Source of the DNA: CBDUBU01 sp965365465
Lineage (GTDB): Bacteria; Bacteroidota; Rhodothermia; Rhodothermales; DASSAV01
NCBI GenBank assembly: GCA_965365465.1
Contig: CBDUBU010000051.1
Coordinates: 1 to 17,727, forward strand
Direction of reading: 5' to 3'
Length of the DNA stretch: 17,727 nt
Positions within the stretch are counted from its first letter, which is position 1, and each line of letters begins with the position of its first letter. The notes beneath the pieces were generated by a model. It had not been told where the DNA came from. It worked only from the letters and a program-made list of their open reading frames with translations, and did not search any database. The position numbers and the translations under genes are program-made. Below are positions 7,015-14,577 of the stretch, piece by piece.

Positions 7015-8721
7015 ATGCCGTACTCACTGATTGCAGCAATAGCCTCGCAATTGCAGGTTTCCCAAACCGAGGCGCAGGCAGCGTTGGATGATTTCATCCG
7101 CGATCTTCACCAGCACATCAAATCCCAGGGCCATGCCGAATTGCCGGGAGTCGGAGTTTTCCAGTCTAAGGGAAAAACCATCATCCTCAAACCCGACGAT
7201 AGCCTGTCCCGCGCCGTGAACCATCGGTTTCTGGGTCTGGATCCGGTGATTGTCGAGATTGCAGCGCCTCAGCAGAGCTCGGAGGTAGAAACCGCTGCAA
7301 TTCCGGAAGAGGAAACAGCGCCCATTGTGGAGGACACAGTAGAGACCGCGCCTCCGCAGCCCGCGACAATGGAGACGCTGGAAGAGCCATTGTTTGGTTC
7401 TGTCAAGGCGCCATCGGACGAACAAGAAGAGGGCGACTGGGATCACGAGCAGGAAGCAACAGAAAAGGAGACAACTCACGCAGCAAAACGTGAGGAGTTC
7501 GAGCCTCCAGTCTCGCCTCTGCCCTCGGAAGACCGGGAGAAAAGCATCTCCGAACCTGAGAATCCGCCTCGGCAGCAGGAGTGGGAGAAAGAAGAAAAGG
7601 AAACGGTTTCTTTTTATCCCTATGCCGATCAGCCTGAAGTAGAAGAGCCAGACTTGCAAGCAGGCGACGATGTCGCATGGGAAGACAAATGGGCTATGCC
7701 GAAGCCTAAAGAAGTTGATTGGCGGGAACACGAAGATATTTTCACACCGGAGTGGCAGGAAGAAGACGCCCCCGTAGAGAACGATACACCGGACAGCAGC
7801 CCTGTACCTGCCTTTGTTGAGGAGGATGTCTGGCTCGAAGAAGAAAAATCGGACGAACGTGTTGCAGAAACCGTTGACGCCCAGGCAGATGAACCACAAG
7901 AGGAGTTTGATGTCTATGAACAGCCAGAGGCTGAACCCGCAGACATCGTTGAAGAGGAAGACGAGACGCTTCCTGACGACACTGTGCTGGAGCCTGAATT
8001 GCCTGTGACTTATGTTGCCGCGCCGGATATGGAGATGGTGTCGGAGGACGAGCCGGACCTGAGCGCAGCGGAAGCAACATCTACGCTTGCTTCTACCCGA
8101 AGAGATGCCAACGTTCCGCCCCCTCCACACCATACGTATATAACGCCGCCGGCGACAAGATCCCGGAGGCGTCGTTCGCCGGTTCCATGGATTGCCGCCG
8201 GAATCCTGCTTATCGCCATCGTGGGCGCGCTTGGCTATTATCTCTTAAACGAGCCGGGCGAGCCGATAGCTCGTGCCGGACCCATCGCTGTGGAAGAAAC
8301 ACCCCCGGAAACCTTTCCCTCCGACACAACTTCGATGACGACGCTTCCGGCTGATACCGCTGCCGCCGGAATTGCCGAACCCCCGGTCACGCCTGCTGAA
8401 GAAATTCCCTCCGAGCCGACCGCCAATGCTTCGCCGCTGCGCGGTGAGGGAGGCATCAGCAAAGAAGACGGGGGCTGGACCCTGATTGTCGGATCCCGTG
8501 CAAACCGCGCCGGAGCAGAGACACTGGCAGAACAGTACCGAAACGATGGGTTTCGATCTTCGGTTGTGTATGGATCCTTTGGCGGAAGCACCCGGTATCG
8601 GGTTGGAGTCGGCCAGTTTCCATCGGTGGAAGCTGCTGCCGCAGCGCGAGAAGAACTTCCTGACCGGTTTCCGTCGGATGCCTGGGTTATGCCTGTTCGT
8701 GACGACCAAGAGGTGTTCTGA
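7015..8721 (+). CDS. HU-like (CCDC81-type) and SPOR domain transmembrane protein
   Basis: The 568-residue product has four parts. Residues about 1-83 are an HU-like domain (helix, then LPGVGVFQSKGKTIILKP), of the kind named HU-CCDC81 in Bacteroidota. Residues about 84-380 are a long, very acidic E/D/P/Q-rich linker with no clear fold. Residues 382-387 are basic (RSRRRR) and precede one membrane span at 391-411, so by the positive-inside rule the HU part is cytoplasmic. Residues about 412-486 are a Pro/Thr/Ala-rich periplasmic linker. Residues about 487-562 are a SPOR domain (GWTLIVGSR...RYRVGVGQFPS...AWVMPV). SPOR domains bind septal, amidase-trimmed peptidoglycan. The ATG at 7015 has a poor ribosome site (AGGAG lies 20 bases away), but no better in-frame start exists. 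It sits between the mini-HU gene and the ExbB/ExbD pair. Confidence 0.88.
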   Translation: MPYSLIAAIASQLQVSQTEAQAALDDFIRDLHQHIKSQGHAELPGVGVFQSKGKTIILKPDDSLSRAVNHRFLGLDPVIVEIAAPQQSSEVETAAIPEEETAPIVEDTVETAPPQPATMETLEEPLFGSVKAPSDEQEEGDWDHEQEATEKETTHAAKREEFEPPVSPLPSEDREKSISEPENPPRQQEWEKEEKETVSFYPYADQPEVEEPDLQAGDDVAWEDKWAMPKPKEVDWREHEDIFTPEWQEEDAPVENDTPDSSPVPAFVEEDVWLEEEKSDERVAETVDAQADEPQEEFDVYEQPEAEPADIVEEEDETLPDDTVLEPELPVTYVAAPDMEMVSEDEPDLSAAEATSTLASTRRDANVPPPPHHTYITPPATRSRRRRSPVPWIAAGILLIAIVGALGYYLLNEPGEPIARAGPIAVEETPPETFPSDTTSMTTLPADTAAAGIAEPPVTPAEEIPSEPTANASPLRGEGGISKEDGGWTLIVGSRANRAGAETLAEQYRNDGFRSSVVYGSFGGSTRYRVGVGQFPSVEAAAAAREELPDRFPSDAWVMPVRDDQEVF

Positions 8722-8742
8722 TTAGCTCCGTAATGCTTTCGC

Positions 8743-8750
8743 TAACTTTG
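8743..8750 (+). promoter_or_regulatory. Possible Bacteroidota -7 element before the ExbB gene
   Basis: TAACTTTG matches the Bacteroidota housekeeping -7 consensus TAnnTTTG exactly and lies 22 bases before the ATG of the ExbB-like gene. I see no TTG at the usual distance upstream, so this is only a weak candidate for an internal promoter that would let exbB-exbD be expressed apart from the HU-SPOR gene. Confidence 0.25.
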
Positions 8751-8772
8751 CCTATTTCTTCCCGGTAATTCC

Positions 8773-9498
8773 ATGAATCTGATGTTGTTGCAGCAGACCA
8801 TTACACTTCCGGCTGACACCTTGCAAGTGGCGCCGACGCCTGAACCGGCGACCTTGCTTCATACGCTGTTCGTGCAGGCGGGATGGGTCATGATCCCCAT
8901 TCTCCTGCTTTCCATAGCGACGATTTATCTGTTTGTAGAACGCCTGATGACGCTTCGACGCGCCAGAGCAAATCCGGATGCCATGACGGATCGGATCAGA
9001 TCTTACGTTCATACGGGCGACATTCGGGGCGCTGTGGCCTTCTGCGAAGCGCAGGATAAGCCGATCACACACATCCTCAAGGTGGGCCTGGAGCGGCTCG
9101 GCCGCCCGATCTCGGAGATTCAGGATGCAGTACACGCTGCGGGAAAGTACGAAGCCTTCGAACTTGAGAAGCGCACAGAGATTCTTGCCAGCATTGCCGG
9201 CATTGCGCCCATGCTGGGTTTTCTCGGCACGGTGACCGGCATGATCCGCGTTTTTCAGAAAATCCAGGGCCTTCAGGGCAATGTAAATCCGAGCGTGCTA
9301 GCGGGAGGAATCTGGGAAGCGCTCCTGACCACGGCGGCGGGCCTCATCGTTGGCATCATGGCCTACTTCTTTTACAATCTGCTCATCAGCAGCATCAACC
9401 GGCACGTCAACGCCATGGAACGCTCCGCAACTGACTTTATCGACCTTTTGCAGGAACCGGCTCCACGGCCTACCCGCTATGAGGAACCACATTACTAA
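8773..9498 (+). CDS. MotA/TolQ/ExbB-family proton channel protein
   Basis: The 241-residue inner-membrane protein belongs to the ExbB/TolQ family, which forms a pentameric proton channel that powers TonB- or TolA-type energy transfer. A first membrane span is at about residues 31-56 (GWVMIPILLLSIATIYLFVERL). The second is at about 139-160 (IAGIAPMLGFLGTVTGMIRVF), with the conserved GFLGTVTGM. The third is at about 179-205 (GGIWEALLTTAAGLIVGIMAYF), carrying the family's EALxTTAxGL signature with its polar Thr residues. The cytoplasmic loop between spans one and two is of normal length. It lies 51 bases after the HU-SPOR gene and 39 bases before its ExbD partner. The sequence does not say whether it belongs to the Exb or the Tol branch. 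Confidence 0.93.
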   Translation: MNLMLLQQTITLPADTLQVAPTPEPATLLHTLFVQAGWVMIPILLLSIATIYLFVERLMTLRRARANPDAMTDRIRSYVHTGDIRGAVAFCEAQDKPITHILKVGLERLGRPISEIQDAVHAAGKYEAFELEKRTEILASIAGIAPMLGFLGTVTGMIRVFQKIQGLQGNVNPSVLAGGIWEALLTTAAGLIVGIMAYFFYNLLISSINRHVNAMERSATDFIDLLQEPAPRPTRYEEPHY

Positions 9499-9537
9499 GC
9501 GCGTCCACACCTCTGAACTCAAACAGCGCCGCCTGCC

Positions 9538-9945
9538 ATGCCTCTGAACTTTTCTTCCGGGAAAAAGCCACTTACTACTTTCAGCCTTGCGGGCTTGACG
9601 GACATTGTGCTTCTGCTGCTCATCTTTTTCCTGCTCACCTCCAGCTTTATCCCACAATTCGGCATTCAGGTAAACCTTCCCCGTGCAGATACCTCGGCCC
9701 CGATGGAGCAGCAGTATATCACGGTAACGATCCGGGAGGATGGAACGTTTTACGTGAACCAGGACCAAGTGCCGCGAAGCAATCTCCTGAACGCCATTCA
9801 AGATGCGAGAGGCGAGCACACTGCCCTCGTGCTACGCGCCGATGAAAAAGCTACGGTGGGCCAGTTCGCGCAGGTAGCTACCATTGCCAAGGCGCTTGAC
9901 CTGCGCGTGCTCATGGCAACCGAACGCGCTGACCTGCGGCCATAG
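9538..9945 (+). CDS. ExbD/TolR-family biopolymer transport protein
   Basis: The 135-residue protein has the standard ExbD/TolR layout: a short cytoplasmic N-terminus, one membrane span at about residues 20-41 (LTDIVLLLLIFFLLTSSFI), and a periplasmic domain to the end. Asp22 at the start of the span is the conserved proton-carrying residue. The periplasmic part shows the usual strands VNLPRADT, YITVTIREDGTFYVN and ALVLRADEKATVGQ. It should dimerise inside the ExbB/TolQ pentamer. No second ExbD and no TonB or TolA gene follows, so the effector driven by this pair is encoded elsewhere or is one of the neighbours. Confidence 0.93.
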   Translation: MPLNFSSGKKPLTTFSLAGLTDIVLLLLIFFLLTSSFIPQFGIQVNLPRADTSAPMEQQYITVTIREDGTFYVNQDQVPRSNLLNAIQDARGEHTALVLRADEKATVGQFAQVATIAKALDLRVLMATERADLRP

Positions 9946-10138
9946 AAAGAGGAAGTCACTCGAACAAGCATTTTTACTCTTCTGAGCGTAGTTGCTCGAA
10001 ATAATCGTTAAAGCGTTCCAGATTTCGGCGCCGGGAGCACCTTTCTCAGTAGATTGTTCGTTTGACTACCGGATGCCGTGTCCAAGAGCGCGACAAGCTT
10101 TTCTGCAAATGACGCTCTGTTGCCCTGTCGAGTTGTTT

Positions 10139-12805
10139 ATGCTGGTTGCATTCTTCCGTCTCCGTTTAGCAGGCCGCGCCTGGCTTTTCCTTACAGCCCT
10201 TTCGATTCTTGCCTGCGCGCCTTCTTACGGGCAGCAGCCATTGAAGAAAAACGTGTACGTCACTTCCCGTATTGCGACCGCGCCGCCGGACATTGACGGC
10301 AAACTCGACGATGCGGTGTGGCAGGGGGAGGGTTGGTTTGACGATTGGACACAGCAGCAGCCCATAGAGGGCGCCGCGCCGTCGGAAAGGACTGCGTTCA
10401 AGGTGGTGTATGACGACCGCTATATCTACGCCGCGCTGCGAGCTTTCGACTCTCAGCCGGACAAGATCGCCCGGCAGGTAGCACGCCGGGATGTCTTTGC
10501 CGGCGACATCATGGGAATTGCGTTCGACAGTTATTTCGACCGTCGAACGGCCTATGAGTTCAACATGACCGCAGCCGGCGCTAAAGTCGATCTGATAATG
10601 ACAGGCACCCGCGAATTCGATACCACATGGGACGCCGTATGGGATGGAGCCACCGCCATGGAAGACTCTGCCTGGACCATGGAGATTCGCGTCCCGCTCA
10701 GCCAGCTTCGCTTTTCCGACAAGGAAGAACAGGTCTGGGGCCTCCATTTGTGGCGCTGGATACATCGTCTGGAAGAAGAGGTGCAATTCCAGCTCCTACC
10801 CCTCGATGCCGTGGGCACCGTGTATCAGTTCGGAGAATTGCATGGCCTGCGAGGACTGCGCCCTCGCAGACGCATCGAGCTAATGCCTTACACCACGGCA
10901 AAAGTGAGCACGTTCGAGCCTGAAGACGGCAACCCTTTTGCAGACGGGACACGCAGCCTTGCAAACGTGGGCCTGGACGCAAAAGTTGGACTCTCCAATG
11001 CGTTTACCCTGGACCTGACCATCAACCCGGACTTCGGACAGGTAGAGGCGGATCCGTCGGTAATGAATCTTACGGCTTTCGAGACGTTTTATGAGGAGAA
11101 GCGACCGTTTTTCCTTGAAGGATCGAATCTTTTCTCATTCAATTTCGAGGGCAACGATGCATTCTATTCGCGCCGCATCGGGAGCACGCCGCATCACAGC
11201 ATCCGACTGGGGACGGATGAGTATGCGCGTATGCCGGAAACCACAACGATCCTCGGCGCTGCCAAACTGAGTGGAAAGACTCGGCACGGACTTTCCATCG
11301 GCATCCTGGAAAGCCTGAACGCAAAGGAGTCTGCGACGATGGCAACCCCATCGGGCCGCCGGCAGGTTGCGGTAGAGCCGCTTACAAATTATTTCGTCTC
11401 TCGCGTCGAAAAGGAATTCAACGAGGGTAATACGGTCGTCGGAGGTCTGATGACAGCGGTGAACAGGAGGATCGACGATCAGCACCTCAACTACCTGAAC
11501 CAGGGAGCCTATTTTGCAGGGCTGAACTTCAAACACTTCTGGCAGAACCGCACGTACTTCATAGATTTCATGGCTGTGACGAGCGAGTTGCGGGGCAGCG
11601 AGGAAGCTATGCTGCGGGTTCAGCGCAGCAGCACCCATCTTTTCCAACGGCCCGACGCAGATTACCTCAGCCTAGACAGCAGCCGGACACATCTGTGGGG
11701 TCACGGGGCCAGCATGGAAGTTGGACGAGGTGGAAACGGGCGCCTCCGCTACTCGGTGGATTTCAGCTGGAATTCGCCCGGACTTGATCTCAACGACGCA
11801 GGGTACCAACAGATTGCTGACAGGATCAACCTGGACTTCCGCACCAGCTATGTGGTGAATGATCCAACCCGTTTTTTCCGCAACTACTCGGCAGACTTGA
11901 TCCTGTCAAGGGATTGGGACTGGGGTTGGGATGTAACGGAAAACACAGCCCGACTCCAGTTGCGGGGGCAGTTTCATAACTTCTGGCGTGCAGCAGCCAC
12001 TATGCGCCGCTATCAGGAAGCGCTCTACATCCGCAAACTCCGGGGCGGTCCCGGATTACTCAACCCGGGGTCTACGTTGTTGCACTGGGATGTCCAGACG
12101 GATGGGCGAAAACCTGTAGATTTCACCCTGAGCGGTTACAACCAGCTTGGCGATCATGCCGGAAATGTACGTCACGGCATTGAGCCAGGGATGTCGTGGC
12201 GCGTGAACAATGCGATCACGTTAAGCGCCGACCTCTCCTACGATTTCAACCGCGACGACCTTCAATACATTGCCCGCACGCCTTACAAAAACGACCGCTA
12301 CGTGCTGGGAAGAATCTCACAGAGGACGGTTGCCTCCGTATTCCGGATCAGCTACAGCCTTCGCCCGAACCTTGTGATCCAGTTTTACGGACAGCCTTTT
12401 ATCTCGACAGGCCGCTACAACCATCTCAAGGTCGTTGCCAATCCGCGCGCCTCCCGGTATAACGACCGCTTTCTCACATTTACGCCTGACGCTGTGATTC
12501 CCGAATCTGGAGGGACAGCGTTTGGCCTGGATGAAGATGGAGACGGCGCAGCCGACTACAGGGTGCGAAATCCGGATTTCACCTTCCGCGAGTTCCGCTC
12601 AAACCTTGTCTTGCGATGGGAATATCGACCCGGATCTACCTTCTATCTCGTGTGGGCGCAGACACGCACCGGCAGCGACGATGCCTCCAGTGCTTTTTAT
12701 GAAGGCTACCGTTTCAACCTGGGCGATGAGTTGAGCCGGTTGTACGAGATCTATCCGTTCAACGTATTTGCCATCAAGCTGACGCATCATCTCTCTACTT
12801 TCTGA
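10139..12805 (+). CDS. DUF5916 outer-membrane protein with CBM9-like N-terminal domain
   Basis: I start at the ATG at 10139, where a signal peptide begins (basic FFRLRLAGRAW, hydrophobic LFLTALSILACA, then SYGQ). The frame is open back to a TTG at 9992, but those 49 codons have no signal character. The mature protein, from an 888-residue precursor, begins with a carbohydrate-binding-module-9-like domain at about residues 37-230 (IDGKLDDAVWQ...YDDRYIYAALRAFD). The DUF5916 hallmark NPDFGQVEADPSVMNLTAFE starts at residue 296 and continues as EEKRPFFLEG. The remaining 500 residues alternate like outer-membrane strands and end in Phe. A DEDGDGAADY loop at 798-807 has the DxDxDG calcium-binding pattern. 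The family is common in Bacteroidota; I know of no established function, and glycan binding is only suggested by the CBM9 part. The gap to exbD is 193 bases, so it may have its own promoter. Confidence 0.88.
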   Translation: MLVAFFRLRLAGRAWLFLTALSILACAPSYGQQPLKKNVYVTSRIATAPPDIDGKLDDAVWQGEGWFDDWTQQQPIEGAAPSERTAFKVVYDDRYIYAALRAFDSQPDKIARQVARRDVFAGDIMGIAFDSYFDRRTAYEFNMTAAGAKVDLIMTGTREFDTTWDAVWDGATAMEDSAWTMEIRVPLSQLRFSDKEEQVWGLHLWRWIHRLEEEVQFQLLPLDAVGTVYQFGELHGLRGLRPRRRIELMPYTTAKVSTFEPEDGNPFADGTRSLANVGLDAKVGLSNAFTLDLTINPDFGQVEADPSVMNLTAFETFYEEKRPFFLEGSNLFSFNFEGNDAFYSRRIGSTPHHSIRLGTDEYARMPETTTILGAAKLSGKTRHGLSIGILESLNAKESATMATPSGRRQVAVEPLTNYFVSRVEKEFNEGNTVVGGLMTAVNRRIDDQHLNYLNQGAYFAGLNFKHFWQNRTYFIDFMAVTSELRGSEEAMLRVQRSSTHLFQRPDADYLSLDSSRTHLWGHGASMEVGRGGNGRLRYSVDFSWNSPGLDLNDAGYQQIADRINLDFRTSYVVNDPTRFFRNYSADLILSRDWDWGWDVTENTARLQLRGQFHNFWRAAATMRRYQEALYIRKLRGGPGLLNPGSTLLHWDVQTDGRKPVDFTLSGYNQLGDHAGNVRHGIEPGMSWRVNNAITLSADLSYDFNRDDLQYIARTPYKNDRYVLGRISQRTVASVFRISYSLRPNLVIQFYGQPFISTGRYNHLKVVANPRASRYNDRFLTFTPDAVIPESGGTAFGLDEDGDGAADYRVRNPDFTFREFRSNLVLRWEYRPGSTFYLVWAQTRTGSDDASSAFYEGYRFNLGDELSRLYEIYPFNVFAIKLTHHLSTF

Positions 12806-12859
12806 GAAACCGTTTACCAGAGCATACCGCCTTGCCTTGAGCGCCTGCAAGTCTCAAAA

Positions 12860-13003
12860 CACAGATCCTTTGCCTGGCTCAGGATGACACTTCGGGAAGG
12901 ATAGCGGCTGTATTCTTATCCATCACGCCCGGTTGTGAACGCGCTTTTGGTGTGACATGAAAGCCCACCGGTGTCGTGCTGAACACAGTGAAGCAGCTAT
13001 GTG
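12860..13003. repeat. Dispersed inverted repeat, copy A (CTCAGGATGACA / GCTGAAC type)
   Basis: Left arm 12860-12890 and right arm 12971-13003 are imperfect inverted repeats. The left arm holds GGCTCAGGATGACAC; the right arm holds GTGTCGTGCTGAAC followed by AGTGAAGC. About 80 bases lie between. The 19 bases GCTCAGGATGACACTTCGG (12877-12895) recur exactly at 17218-17236, and weaker similarity continues for about 15 bases more. This is a known style of non-coding dispersed repeat in environmental bacterial genomes. It fills most of the 235-base gap between the convergent DUF5916 and Gfo/Idh/MocA genes; I see no gene or clear terminator in that gap. Confidence 0.7.
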
Positions 13004-13040
13004 ACCTGAATGGCGACCGTTTCGGATAAATTCTGACCCA

Positions 13041-14369
13041 TCAGATTGCCGGGAGCTTCCACGGATCACGGTAAACCGGGGTAATCAACCTGTTGGCGGC
13101 ATCATTGTCCCTGAACTGCTGTTTAGTCTCATCCCACACCAGCTTGCTATCGGTGCGATGGGCAATATTGCCTGCGTGGGCGTAGAAAGCAATGAGCCTT
13201 CCGATCTCTACCGTACAGGCAGGATCGTTACGGCTTTTTACACAGGAGATAAAGTTTGCTGCGTGGAGATCGTGGTTGCTGCCCCTGCCGCGCTGCCAGG
13301 GAACTGCTTCCGCCAGCGCCCGGCCTTCCTTAACTTCCGGATCGAACTGCCAACCTTCCCGATCAACGACCAGCGTACCGTTGGAACCGATGAATGCGAT
13401 GCCGTAATTGCGACCGTAGGGTCCTGCCTGGATGCCCGCGTTTTGCTCCCAAGTCATTACGAAATCGTCGAAGGCGTACTGCACCGAGAGTGTATCCGGC
13501 GTCTCGATCTGGTGATCCGGATAGACAAAAATGCCGCCTGCTGCACTGATGGACTTCGGAGGGCCTTCCACTTGCATAGCCCAGAGGATGATATCGAGCA
13601 GATGAGCGCCCCAATCCGTCATCAGGCCGCCGCCGAAGTCCCACTGAAAACGCCAGTCGCCATGAAACCATCCTATGTTGAACGGGCGCTCCGGCGCAGG
13701 CCCCAGCCAGAAGTCGAAATCGACGCCGGGAGGCGCCGGGGTATTCGGCACACGAGGCAGGCCGGCTGCGTAATCAAAGTTAGCCCATGCTTTTGCATGA
13801 CGGATCTTGCCCATTTTACCGGACTGCACCAGGGCAACAACATCCTGCCAGTGCTTGCCGCTGCGCTGCTGCTGGCCGACCTGCACCACTCGCTCATAAT
13901 GCCGGGCAGCCCGAACCATTATGTCGCACTCGGCGATGGAATTAGCTATCGGCTTTTCGACATACACATCCTTTCCCGCCTCACAGGCATGGACCATCGG
14001 TAAACAGTGCCAGTGGTCGGGCGTGCCGACAATTACCGCATCAATAGCCTGGTCGTCCAGCAACTGCCGATAGTCCCTGTAAAGCGGGGGCCGGGTTCCA
14101 GTTTTATTTCCGACCTCTGCCGCCCGCTTTTCCAGCACATTGTGATCCACGTCGCATAACCCTCCGCAAACGACATCGGGAAGTTGGAGCGTGTTCAACA
14201 GGTCGCCAAATCCCATGCCGTTCACCCCGATGCCGCCTATGACAACAGTATCGGAAGGGGCAACAGGCTTCCGTTTCCACAAAAGAGGTGCAGGAAACGT
14301 GACCCCAGCCAGCCCTGCTGCAGCGGCCTGCCCGGCACGCTGCAAGAATGTTCTTCGTGTGTGCGCCAT
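13041..14369 (-). CDS. Tat-exported Gfo/Idh/MocA-family oxidoreductase
   Basis: I start at the ATG at 14369; the open frame extends 25 codons further, but this Met gives a proper twin-arginine signal (HTRRTFLQRAG followed by an Ala-rich stretch). The product has 442 residues. A Rossmann domain covers about residues 40-160: glycine-rich VVIGGIGVNGMG for NAD(P), DAVIVGTPDHWHC, and the family's EKP motif (E138-K139-P140), whose lysine is catalytic in this family. The C-terminal alpha/beta domain has WFHGDWRFQWDFGGG and DWGAH (H256), typical of Bacteroidota secreted members. Such proteins act on sugars or inositols, usually with a tightly bound cofactor because they are exported folded. GH109 glycosidases share this fold and Tat signal, so a glycosidase role cannot be excluded. 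It is divergent from the MFS transporter (208-base spacer), suggesting a shared sugar pathway. Confidence 0.9.
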   Translation of the reverse strand: MAHTRRTFLQRAGQAAAAGLAGVTFPAPLLWKRKPVAPSDTVVIGGIGVNGMGFGDLLNTLQLPDVVCGGLCDVDHNVLEKRAAEVGNKTGTRPPLYRDYRQLLDDQAIDAVIVGTPDHWHCLPMVHACEAGKDVYVEKPIANSIAECDIMVRAARHYERVVQVGQQQRSGKHWQDVVALVQSGKMGKIRHAKAWANFDYAAGLPRVPNTPAPPGVDFDFWLGPAPERPFNIGWFHGDWRFQWDFGGGLMTDWGAHLLDIILWAMQVEGPPKSISAAGGIFVYPDHQIETPDTLSVQYAFDDFVMTWEQNAGIQAGPYGRNYGIAFIGSNGTLVVDREGWQFDPEVKEGRALAEAVPWQRGRGSNHDLHAANFISCVKSRNDPACTVEIGRLIAFYAHAGNIAHRTDSKLVWDETKQQFRDNDAANRLITPVYRDPWKLPAI

Positions 14370-14471
14370 GAAACGGATGCCAGTCTTAACCAACGTTATA
14401 TCTTTTCCTGTAGCTTCCGCCGGAAAGTAACCGAGCACAACCACTCACGCAAGCAAGCAAGTGAAGCAATG

Positions 14472-14479
14472 TACGTTTG
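14472..14479 (+). promoter_or_regulatory. Possible -7 element for the MFS gene
   Basis: TACGTTTG fits the Bacteroidota -7 consensus TAnnTTTG and lies 98 bases before the chosen ATG of the transporter, inside the divergent spacer 14370-14577. There is no TTG at the expected distance upstream, so support is weak. I found no clear counterpart for the minus-strand oxidoreductase. Confidence 0.25.
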
Positions 14480-14577
14480 CCGGCGCGTCGTGTATATTAC
14501 ACCGAGCCGTTCAGCTATGCAGTCCCATAGATGCCTCCGCTCACGTATACGCTCGAACCCATAACCTGGTCTTCGAT

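Noticed and set aside
7024..8133. 369-codon minus-strand open frame opposite the HU-SPOR gene
   Set aside because: It is the complement of the E/D-rich linker (GAA/GAG read as TTC/CTC), giving a Phe/Leu/Arg-rich nonsense protein. The plus strand has recognisable HU and SPOR domains.
9992..10138. Upstream extension of the DUF5916 gene from a TTG codon
   Set aside because: These 49 codons have no signal-peptide or domain character; a full signal peptide starts at the ATG at 10139.
14461..14577. Upstream extension of the MFS gene from a GTG codon
   Set aside because: Cys- and His-containing polar stretch not seen in transporters; the ATG at 14578 precedes the first span directly, and a possible -7 element lies in this stretch.
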